Shown one piece after another: positions 37,191 to 44,524 of a stretch of DNA of 57,497 nt (the stretch's first letter is position 1; every line of letters starts with the position of its first letter). The stretch covers positions 1 through 57,497 of the forward strand of contig JAOARP010000001.1 of the NCBI GenBank assembly GCA_025210525.1, in the 5' to 3' direction. Made by a program: the position numbers and the translations under genes. Below the pieces are notes generated by a model. It searched no databases, was not told the DNA's origin, and was given only the letters and a program-made list of their open reading frames with translations. This DNA comes from Marinisporobacter sp. (GTDB taxonomy: Bacteria > Bacillota > Clostridia > Peptostreptococcales > Thermotaleaceae).

Positions 37191-38939
37191 TTATTTATCA
37201 GGAGCTTCAAGGGCTTTTATTTTCCTATATAAAGTTCTAAGACCTATACCTAGTTCTTTTGCTGCTGCAGTTTTTCCTTTAACATGCCATCCATGCTTAT
37301 CTAAAGCTGCATGAATAGTTTCTATTTCTATATTTTTGACTTTTTTCCTCATAACTAAATCATTTTTATGTATAGAGTCAAGGTGTAGAAATTTTTCTGG
37401 AAGATTATTACGAGAGACGATGTTTTCCTCTTCCATATTTACAGCATATTCTACTGCGTTTTCAAGTTCTCGTACATTGCCAGGCCAACTATATGCTTTA
37501 AAAGATGATAAGGAATCAGAAGAAAAGTAAATGAGTCGTTTATCTAATTTTAAATTGTATTTTTTTAGAAAGTGCATAGCTAAAATTTCAATATCTTCCC
37601 TTCTTTCTCGAAGAGGAGGTAATTTTAAAGGAATTACATTCAATCGATAATAAAGATCTGCTCGAAATTCTTTTTTGGAGACCATTTCTTCTAAGTTTTG
37701 ATTGGTAGCAGCTACAATTCGTATATCAACAGGAATGGAGCGAATACCACCTACTCTTTCGATAGTACGTTCTTGAAGAACTCTTAAAAGTTTTGATTGC
37801 ATGAATAAAGGCATTTCTCCAATTTCATCTAAAAATAGGGTACCTCCTTGAGCTAATTCAATACGACCAGGCTTGCCACCTTTTTTTGCTCCTGTAAAAG
37901 CCCCTTCTTCATAACCGAACAATTCACTTTCAAAAAGACTTTCAGGAATACTTGAGCAGTTGATAGAAATAAGAGGAAATTCTGACCGATGACTATTATA
38001 ATGGATAGCTTTTGCTAATAATTCTTTTCCAGTACCTGTTTCGCCAGTAATTAGAACAGATGAAGTACTCTTTGCTATTTTTTGTACTTTACTTTTCAGG
38101 GTATAGATAGCTTTACTTTTTCCTTTGATATGATCTAGTGAAAATTTATCTTCTATTTCTTTTTTATTTTTCTTGTTTTCCTTTAAATTTTGATGTTCAT
38201 CTATTCGTACTACAGCGCCAATAAATTCATGATCATTTTTTATGGGTGAGGAAGAGATAAAAATATCAAATTTTTCCCTTTTTATATATTTTTTTTTGAT
38301 AGTATTTCCTTCTAAAATTTCTTCTATAGTTGCCTCAGGAAGAATATTAGATAATGAGTTTGTGTGAAGATTACAAAATGAAAATAGTTTAAGAGCAGAA
38401 TGATTACAGTAGGTAATAAAGCCATCTTTGTCTATGACGAATACGCTAGATTTGGATGTATCCATAACTAACTGGAGGGTTTTATTTAAATGAATCAATG
38501 TATCTTTTTTATGGTTTTGTATAGCTATCATGGCTACTAAGTCTGAAAACTCTTTTAAAATATTCAGATAAGTGTCTACATTTTCTGTAAGTCTGTCATG
38601 ACCTTCTTTGGTAAAGGAAGTTAAAGCTACTACACCAATAGATTCATTTTGAAATTTGATGCAATTTAATATTTCTATTGTTGCAGGGCAGTGATCTTTA
38701 AAACGACAACCGATACATGATTTCATATGACCAGGTTTATTTACCAATATATTTCCTAAGGAAAGAACTTCTTCTAAAGAGGGAGTATGTACAGTTTTTC
38801 CCTTTTGTTCTAAGTAGTTTGGTGTACAGGAAATCAACTGATATTGACTGTCAAATATAGCAACTTCAATATGAAAGGTATTGGATAGACCTGTAATGAT
38901 TTTTTGAAGATTAGGACTGACCGCCTTAAGTGAGATCAT
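37191..38939 (-). CDS. Sigma-54-dependent enhancer-binding regulator with Cys-containing sensor domain
   Basis: A 582-residue activator. Residues 1-150 form a sensor with a cysteine cluster C75-x2-C78-x5-C84; ~155-250 is a PAS-like domain (SSVFVIDKDGFITYCNHSAL); ~270-505 is the AAA+ module with Walker A GETGTGKE (299-306), the sigma-54 contact loop GAFTGA (346-351) and Walker B TLFLDEIGEM. The Fis-type helix-turn-helix is at the end (KTAAAKELGIGLRTLYRKIK). ATG 38939 follows GGAGAGGTG; the longer frame to 39047 lacks an RBS. It is divergent from the SDR-GcvP-like operon, whose -24/-12 promoter needs such an activator. The sensor ligand is unknown. Confidence 0.93.
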   Translation of the reverse strand: MISLKAVSPNLQKIITGLSNTFHIEVAIFDSQYQLISCTPNYLEQKGKTVHTPSLEEVLSLGNILVNKPGHMKSCIGCRFKDHCPATIEILNCIKFQNESIGVVALTSFTKEGHDRLTENVDTYLNILKEFSDLVAMIAIQNHKKDTLIHLNKTLQLVMDTSKSSVFVIDKDGFITYCNHSALKLFSFCNLHTNSLSNILPEATIEEILEGNTIKKKYIKREKFDIFISSSPIKNDHEFIGAVVRIDEHQNLKENKKNKKEIEDKFSLDHIKGKSKAIYTLKSKVQKIAKSTSSVLITGETGTGKELLAKAIHYNSHRSEFPLISINCSSIPESLFESELFGYEEGAFTGAKKGGKPGRIELAQGGTLFLDEIGEMPLFMQSKLLRVLQERTIERVGGIRSIPVDIRIVAATNQNLEEMVSKKEFRADLYYRLNVIPLKLPPLRERREDIEILAMHFLKKYNLKLDKRLIYFSSDSLSSFKAYSWPGNVRELENAVEYAVNMEEENIVSRNNLPEKFLHLDSIHKNDLVMRKKVKNIEIETIHAALDKHGWHVKGKTAAAKELGIGLRTLYRKIKALEAPDK

Positions 38940-38985
38940 AGGAAACACCTCTCCTTTATTAATTATAGAAAATATGTATATTTCT

Positions 38986-39014
38986 ATTATAAAATAATTT
39001 GAAATATATGACAA
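38986..39014 (-). promoter_or_regulatory. Candidate sigma-A promoter of the sigma-54 regulator gene
   Basis: On the minus strand: TTGTCA (plus 39009-39014), 17 bp, TATAAT (plus 38986-38991). The -35 lies within the left arm of the inverted repeat at 39004-39042. Confidence 0.6.
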
Positions 39015-39042
39015 ATTATTTGACACAATATTTGTCATATAT
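39004..39042. promoter_or_regulatory. Perfect 13-bp inverted repeat, candidate enhancer for the sigma-54 activator
   Basis: ATATATGACAAAT (39004-39016) and ATTTGTCATATAT (39030-39042), with a 13-bp spacer that itself contains TTTGACA. The centre is about 190 bp upstream of the -24/-12 promoter, a usual enhancer distance, and the left arm covers the regulator's own -35. Confidence 0.6.
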
Positions 39043-39209
39043 GGCAAGTGAATGGGATGAATTAACTAAAAATTCATTAAATTACAATTAAGACATTTCT
39101 CGTAAAGATGAAATTCAAGGGTGATTAAATAAATGAAATTCAGGAAAAACAGGGTTATTGTAAGAGAAGATAGTTAAATAACACAAGTTAATCACAAAAC
39201 GTAGAAAAC

Positions 39210-39226
39210 TGGCATGAGATATGCAT
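39210..39226 (+). promoter_or_regulatory. Sigma-54 (-24/-12) promoter of the SDR-GcvP-like operon
   Basis: TGGCATGAGATATGCAT: the invariant GG (39211-39212) and GC (39223-39224) are 10 bp apart, and the -24 element TGGCATG fits the TGGCAYG consensus. It lies 77 bp before the first gene of the operon and faces it. Confidence 0.8.
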
Positions 39227-39302
39227 CTTCTACAAGGTGTGAAAAACTATAAGGAGAATTTTAAGAGTCCAAGCATAAAAAAGACACAAGGAGGGGTTTT
39301 GT

Positions 39303-40097
39303 ATGTTACAGAAAAAGGATTTTTTATCATTAGAAGGAAAGGTAGCGGTTGTTTCAGGAGCAGCTGGGGGAATTGGATTGGCTACAGCACAACTTTTATC
39401 AGCCTATGGAGCGAAAGTAGCAATGCTTGATGTAAACCCACAGGGAGAAAAAGAAGCTGAATGTATTAGAAAAGAAGGAAGAATAGCTGAATTTTTAAAA
39501 TGTGATGTTACATCTAGTGAAAATGTAAAAGAAGTTGTTCATGAGATTAAAGAAAAGTTTGGACATATTGATATTTTATTTAATAATGCAGGGGTTACAG
39601 TTAGAAAAACTGTTGTAGGACTAGAAGAAAAAGAATGGGATTTTGTATTGGATGTAGGATTAAAAGGTACATATTTATTGTCAAAGCATGTGATTCCAAT
39701 TATGGCAGAAGGTGGTGGAGGGAGCATTATCAACACAGGTTCTGGATGGGGATTAAAAGGTGGAGACGATGCAGCTGCTTATTGTGCAGTAAAGGGTGGT
39801 ATTGTTAATTTAACTCGTGCTATGGCAATTGATCATGGAAAGGAAAATATTCGAGTAAATAGTGTTAATCCTGGAGATACAGATACAGCAATGCTTAGAG
39901 ATGAAGGTCGTCAAACAGGGATAGTAGTAGATGAGAAATCACAGGAGGAATATCTTGTTGATTGTGGGAAAGACAGACCTCTTGGAAGACTTGGAACTAC
40001 AGAAGATATTGCAAAAGCAGTGCTGTTTTTAGCAAGTGATCTTTCAAGCTGGATTACAGGTAGTGCAGTGGTAGTTGATGGTGGGGGGATTGCATAG
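39303..40097 (+). CDS. Short-chain dehydrogenase/reductase
   Basis: A 264-residue classical SDR. The cofactor loop is VSGAAGGIGLATAQ (residues ~18-31), with LDV at the end of beta-2 suggesting an NAD(H) preference. NNAG is present; the catalytic Ser is in NTGSGWG and Tyr/Lys in AYCAVKGG. The C-terminus ITGSAVVVDGGG is typical. The substrate is unknown; as the first gene of the sigma-54 operon it may interconvert an alcohol and a carbonyl in the pathway built around the GcvP-like pair. ATG 39303 follows AAGGAGGGG. Confidence 0.9.
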   Translation: MLQKKDFLSLEGKVAVVSGAAGGIGLATAQLLSAYGAKVAMLDVNPQGEKEAECIRKEGRIAEFLKCDVTSSENVKEVVHEIKEKFGHIDILFNNAGVTVRKTVVGLEEKEWDFVLDVGLKGTYLLSKHVIPIMAEGGGGSIINTGSGWGLKGGDDAAAYCAVKGGIVNLTRAMAIDHGKENIRVNSVNPGDTDTAMLRDEGRQTGIVVDEKSQEEYLVDCGKDRPLGRLGTTEDIAKAVLFLASDLSSWITGSAVVVDGGGIA

Positions 40098-40188
40098 TTA
40101 ATCTTTAATGTAGTGTGGTTCATAGGAATAGAGATATTTCAATTTTAAAAACTGTAAAAATAAAGAATTTATCTAGGAGGGAAAATAA

Positions 40189-41592
40189 ATGAGTATACAA
40201 GGATTTAAATCACACCCATATATTCCAAATTCGGTTTTAGAAGTACAACAAGAAATGTTAAAGGAAATAGGACTAAATAGTCTTGAAGAGCTTCATGCAG
40301 AAATTCCAGAAGAAATTAAATTGAAAGAGAATATGAATTTTCCAAAACCTTTTAAATCTGAATATGCCCTAAAAAGACATGTAGAAGGATTGCTTAAAAA
40401 AAATAAAACTTGTAATGATAACATTAACTTCTTAGGAGCTGGTTGTTGGCAACATTATGTGCCAGCTATATGTGATGAAATCAATTCAAGAGGAGAGTTT
40501 TTGACGGCTTATGGTGGAGAACCATACAATGACTTTGGAAGATTTCAGTCTTTATTTGAATACCAAAGCTTAGTTGCAGAACTTGTAGATATGGATGTAG
40601 TAAATGTTCCAACAATGGATGGGGCACAAGCAGCAGCTACGGCTATTAGAATGGCTGGAAGAATTACAGGAAGAAATGAAATATTGGTGCCAAAAGCAAT
40701 GGATGAAGAGAAATTCTTAATCATAAAGAATTATTGTGAACCAGATTTGATCCTTATTAAAGTAGATTATGACCAAGGAACGGGTCAATTGGATCTTGAT
40801 GATTTAAAGAAAAAGATTTCCGAAAAGACAGCAGCCGTATTTTTTGAAAATCCTTCCTTCTTGGGATTTATTGAAGAGCATGGACAAGAAATTTCTGATA
40901 TTGCACATGATGCTGGTGCTCTTAGTGTTGTAGGGGTAGACCCAAGTTCATTAGGGGTATTGACACCTCCGAGTCAATATGGCGCAGATATTATTAGTGG
41001 AGATTTGCAGCCATTAGGAATGCATATGAATTACGGTGGCGGTCAATCTGGTTTTATGGCTACTCGTGATGAAGAAAAGTTTGTTATGGAATTTCCATCC
41101 CGTTTATTTGGAATTGCTCCAACTAGTGTAGAAGGGGAGTATGGTTTTGGAGATGTAGCCTATGATAGAACTTCTTTTGGACACCATAGGCATGAAGGAA
41201 AGGAATACGTTGGAACACAAACAGCTCTTTGGGGAATTACAGCAGGAGTTTATCTAGCAACTATGGGACCTAATGGTATGTTTGAATTAGGGCAAGCAAT
41301 TATGCAAAAATCTCAATACGCCATAAAGAAATTGAATGAAATAAAAGGAGTAAAAGGTTCTTTATTTAATGGGGTAAACTTCAAAGAGTTTGTAGTGAAT
41401 TTTGATGGAACTACAAAAACTGTAAAAGAAATAAATAGAATGTTAAGAGAAAGAAATATATTTGGTGGTAAAGATTTATCTAAAGAGTTTCCTGAGCTAG
41501 GAGAAAGTGCTTTGTATTGCGTAACAGAGATTCATATGAAAGAGGATATTGATCGATTAGTAGTAGCTATTGAAGAATGTGTGAAGGCATAA
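40189..41592 (+). CDS. GcvPA-like PLP enzyme subunit, divergent from glycine decarboxylase
   Basis: A 467-residue homologue of glycine dehydrogenase (decarboxylating) subunit 1. Shared with GcvPA are FLGAG (81-85), HYVPAICDEI, the SLFEYQSLVAEL block (121-132) and MDGAQA. As I recall the family, the stretch after EF(L/Y)TAY in true GcvPA is YTPYQPEISQGTLQ; here it is GGEPYNDFGRFQ (109-120). The later REKATSNICTNQ block is replaced by EGKEYVGTQTALWGITAG. Both are near the active site of the glycine enzyme, so the substrate is probably not glycine, or the H-protein is not used. It pairs with the GcvPB-like gene 34 bp downstream. Automatic annotation will call it gcvPA; I do not adopt that symbol. 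Confidence 0.85.
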   Translation: MSIQGFKSHPYIPNSVLEVQQEMLKEIGLNSLEELHAEIPEEIKLKENMNFPKPFKSEYALKRHVEGLLKKNKTCNDNINFLGAGCWQHYVPAICDEINSRGEFLTAYGGEPYNDFGRFQSLFEYQSLVAELVDMDVVNVPTMDGAQAAATAIRMAGRITGRNEILVPKAMDEEKFLIIKNYCEPDLILIKVDYDQGTGQLDLDDLKKKISEKTAAVFFENPSFLGFIEEHGQEISDIAHDAGALSVVGVDPSSLGVLTPPSQYGADIISGDLQPLGMHMNYGGGQSGFMATRDEEKFVMEFPSRLFGIAPTSVEGEYGFGDVAYDRTSFGHHRHEGKEYVGTQTALWGITAGVYLATMGPNGMFELGQAIMQKSQYAIKKLNEIKGVKGSLFNGVNFKEFVVNFDGTTKTVKEINRMLRERNIFGGKDLSKEFPELGESALYCVTEIHMKEDIDRLVVAIEECVKA

Positions 41593-41626
41593 GATATCAT
41601 TTTGGAAATAGAAAGGAAGGATAATC

Positions 41627-43198
41627 ATGAAGAGAATCAATAGAAATTACAAAGTAAGAAACTTTCATCAAGCGAAATGGGATGAGCCAATTATATTTGA
41701 ATTGAGCAAAAAGGGAGAAAGAGGTGTGTTAGTGCCTCAAGCTGAAGAAGAAGTTGCAGCTCTAGTTGGAGATGGGATATCTAAAATTCCAAAGGGAATG
41801 CTTAGAGAGGAGCCTCCTAAATTGCCAGAAATATCTCAACCAAGGGTATTAAGACACTATATGCGTTTGTCTCAAATGACATTAGGTGCAGATGTGAATG
41901 TCGAAATTGGCCAAGGAACTTGTACTGTAAAGTATAGTCCAAAAGTAAATGAACAATTAGGGAAAATGCCAGAGATCACAGAAGTACATCCTCTCCAACA
42001 TGAAAGCACGGTGCAAGGTATTTTAGAAATCATGTACAAAACGGAACTTTGTATGAGAGAAATTTCAGGAATGGACCGTTTTACATTCCAGCCAGGTGGT
42101 GGAAGTCAAGCGATTATGGCAATGGCCGCTGTAGTAAGAGCTTACCATAAGGCAAATGGAAATGAGGATCAAAAGGACGAAATTATTACTACTATTTATT
42201 CTCATCCATCAGATGCAGCAGCACCCGCATTAATGGGATATAAAATTATTTATATCCATCCAGATGAGGAAGGGTATCCAGACTTGGAAGCTTTCAAAGA
42301 AGCAGTTTCTGATAGAACAGCAGCCTTTATTGTTGCAAATCCAGAAGATACTGGAGTATATAATAAAAGGGTACAAGAGTTTACACGCCTTGTACATGAA
42401 AAGGGTGGTCTTTGCTGTTATGACCAAGCGAATGCAAATGGCCTATTAGGTGTAACAAGAGCAAGGGAAGCCGGATTTGATATGTGTCATTTTAATTTAC
42501 ATAAAACATTCTCAACACCTCATGGATGCGGGGGGCCTGCTACAGGAGCTATGGGTGTGATAAAAGAATTAGAGAAATTTATGCCAGCACCCCTTGTTGA
42601 TTTTGATGGAGAAAAATATTTCTTAAATTATAATCTTACAAACAATCCATATGCATTAAGAAAAGTTAGATCCTTTAATGGGGTTGCACCAGTTGTTATG
42701 AAGACTTATGCATGGATTATGAATTTAGGAGCTGAGGGTTTATATGAAGCTGCTAAAATAGCCGTGTTAAATAACAACTATTTATTTAAAAAATTGATGG
42801 CATTAGATTGCGTAGATGCACCATATATTAAAGGAAGACAACGTATAGAACAGGTAAGGTATACACTAGAAAAATTGACAGAAGATACAGGCGTTAAAAC
42901 AGAAGATGTACAAAGAAGAATGATGGATTTTGGGATGCACTATTGGTGCAGTCATCATCCATACTATGTTCCAGAGCCAATGACACTAGAGCCTACTGAA
43001 ACACCTTCAAAAGAAGACTTAGATGAATATATAGGAACTTTAGAACATATTTTTGAAGAAGCTTATAAAACACCAGAAAAATTCAAGAATGCGCCATATT
43101 CTAGTTCGTGCCATAGAGTAGATGAATCTGGTATGGATGATCCTATGGAGTGGGCAATTACTTGGAGAAGTTATTTAAAGAAATCTACTGTTGAATAA
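41627..43198 (+). CDS. GcvPB-like PLP enzyme subunit, divergent from glycine decarboxylase
   Basis: A 523-residue homologue of the PLP-binding subunit 2 of glycine decarboxylase. The PLP lysine loop HFNLHKTFSTPHGCGGP (Lys at about 293) is well kept. Other signature positions differ from the glycine enzyme as I know it: GTCTVKYSP for GSCTMKYNP, HPLQHESTVQG for HPFQPEETVQG, FQPGGGSQAIMA for LQPAAGAHGE, YSHPSDAAAPALMGY for the DSAHGTNPASAAMAG block, and NPEDTGVYN for NPNTLGLFE. The fold and PLP chemistry are thus likely kept with a different substrate. No gcvT, gcvH or lpd lies in the window. Confidence 0.85.
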   Translation: MKRINRNYKVRNFHQAKWDEPIIFELSKKGERGVLVPQAEEEVAALVGDGISKIPKGMLREEPPKLPEISQPRVLRHYMRLSQMTLGADVNVEIGQGTCTVKYSPKVNEQLGKMPEITEVHPLQHESTVQGILEIMYKTELCMREISGMDRFTFQPGGGSQAIMAMAAVVRAYHKANGNEDQKDEIITTIYSHPSDAAAPALMGYKIIYIHPDEEGYPDLEAFKEAVSDRTAAFIVANPEDTGVYNKRVQEFTRLVHEKGGLCCYDQANANGLLGVTRAREAGFDMCHFNLHKTFSTPHGCGGPATGAMGVIKELEKFMPAPLVDFDGEKYFLNYNLTNNPYALRKVRSFNGVAPVVMKTYAWIMNLGAEGLYEAAKIAVLNNNYLFKKLMALDCVDAPYIKGRQRIEQVRYTLEKLTEDTGVKTEDVQRRMMDFGMHYWCSHHPYYVPEPMTLEPTETPSKEDLDEYIGTLEHIFEEAYKTPEKFKNAPYSSSCHRVDESGMDDPMEWAITWRSYLKKSTVE

Positions 43199-43222
43199 AT
43201 TCTCTAAAAAGGATGGGATAAC

Positions 43223-44332
43223 TTGAAAAAGCTAGGACTAATTATTAATCCCATTGCTGGAATGGGGGGCAGAGTTGGATTGAAGGGCACCGATGGCGTA
43301 ATAAATCAGGCCATAAAGCTTGGGGCCCTTCCCCAAGCTCCTAATCGTGCTATCATGAGTCTTAATGTTTTAAGTGACTTAAGAGAAAAAATGGAAATTG
43401 TCACTTGTTCTGGAGATATGGGAGAAAATGAAGCGAAAAAATGTGGTTTTAATACAAGGGTCGTTTTAGATACTAAAAATAGAAATACAAATCAGCAAGA
43501 TACTATTATTGCTGCGAGAAAATTATTGGAAGAAGAGGTAGATCTTATTTTATTTGCAGGGGGAGATGGAACAGCCAGAGATATCTATAAAGCAATAGGA
43601 GATGAAATAACGGTTGTAGGGATTCCAGCAGGTGTGAAAATTCATTCAGCAGTATATGCTAGTAGTCCTAAAAAAGCTGGAGATCTAGCCTATTTATATC
43701 TAGAAGACAATATAGGGAAAGTACAGGAAGTAGAAGTGATGGATATTGATGAAGAGGCTTTTAGACGTGGAATTGTAAAGACAAGATTGTATGGGTATTT
43801 AAAAATACCTTTTGAAAGAAGATTTTTACAGGGGAAAAAATCAGGAAGTGTTTTGAGTGATCAAGCTTCACAAAAAGTTATAGCCTATGATATTGTTGAT
43901 CATATGGAGGATGATGTATATTACGTTGTAGGACCAGGATCTACAACACGACCGATTATGGAGCTTTTAGAAATTCCATATACTCTTTTAGGAGTGGATT
44001 TAGTATACAATAAGAAATTAATAAAAAAGGATCTCACAGAAAAAGAATTATTAAAAGAGATATGTGATAAAAAGGCAAAGCTTATTATAACACCTATTGG
44101 GGGGCAAGGGTATTTATTTGGACGAGGAAATCAGCAAATAAGTCCGAACGTTATAAGGCAGGTAGGGAAGAAAAATATTATTGTTGTTGCTACAAATCAA
44201 AAACTTCGATCATTAGGAGGAAGACCATTTCTTGTAGATACAGGGGAGGATTTGCTAGATCAAGAATTAGGTGGATATATAAAGGTGGTTTCTGGATATA
44301 AGGAATTGGTTATGTATAAGATAGATAGCTAA
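43223..44332 (+). CDS. ATP-NAD kinase family protein (AcoX-like)
   Basis: A 369-residue protein of the NAD kinase/diacylglycerol kinase superfamily, COG3199-like. LGLIINPIAGMGGRVGLKG at the N-terminus, the FAGGDGTARD nucleotide motif (about residues 113-122), VVGIPAGVKIHSAVYA and ITPIGGQGYLFGRGNQQ are visible. Relatives (AcoX) lie in acetoin dehydrogenase operons with no settled role. Here it follows the GcvPB-like gene by 24 bp and may supply NADP or phosphorylate a pathway compound. It starts with TTG 43223 after GGATGGG. Confidence 0.85.
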   Translation: MKKLGLIINPIAGMGGRVGLKGTDGVINQAIKLGALPQAPNRAIMSLNVLSDLREKMEIVTCSGDMGENEAKKCGFNTRVVLDTKNRNTNQQDTIIAARKLLEEEVDLILFAGGDGTARDIYKAIGDEITVVGIPAGVKIHSAVYASSPKKAGDLAYLYLEDNIGKVQEVEVMDIDEEAFRRGIVKTRLYGYLKIPFERRFLQGKKSGSVLSDQASQKVIAYDIVDHMEDDVYYVVGPGSTTRPIMELLEIPYTLLGVDLVYNKKLIKKDLTEKELLKEICDKKAKLIITPIGGQGYLFGRGNQQISPNVIRQVGKKNIIVVATNQKLRSLGGRPFLVDTGEDLLDQELGGYIKVVSGYKELVMYKIDS

Positions 44333-44524
44333 GGGAAAAATAATTTTTTTTGCCAGAAATTTTCTGATAATTTTATAAATTTAGAATATAAATAAAAAAG
44401 AAGCAGGAGGTGGTTGCTGCTTGTACAACAGATGAAGACTATTTATTTGGATTAAAGAGAGGAGGATAGAGGATTTTATTAGTAGTATCATAATGAAAGC
44501 TATTAAAAAACAGGAGGGTGTTTT
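44333..44524 (+). other. Gap between the NAD-kinase-like and NhaC-like genes
   Basis: 190 bases. A short frame from GTG 44410 to TAG 44469 encodes 19 residues (VVAACTTDEDYLFGLKRGG), with AGGAGG too close to the start to be a good RBS. No terminator is seen, so the transporter is probably in the same operon. Confidence 0.4.

Noticed and set aside
38940-39047. Extended start of the sigma-54 regulator at 39047
   Set aside because: The added 36 residues lie upstream of a strong GGAGAGGTG RBS, inside the promoter and inverted repeat.
39221-39430. 69-residue frame before the SDR gene
   Set aside because: It starts inside the -24/-12 promoter and overlaps the SDR gene in another frame.
40189-43198. 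Calling this pair the glycine cleavage system P-protein genes gcvPA/gcvPB
   Set aside because: Key glycine-enzyme motifs are changed and no gcvT, gcvH or lpd is present; I kept the family name only.
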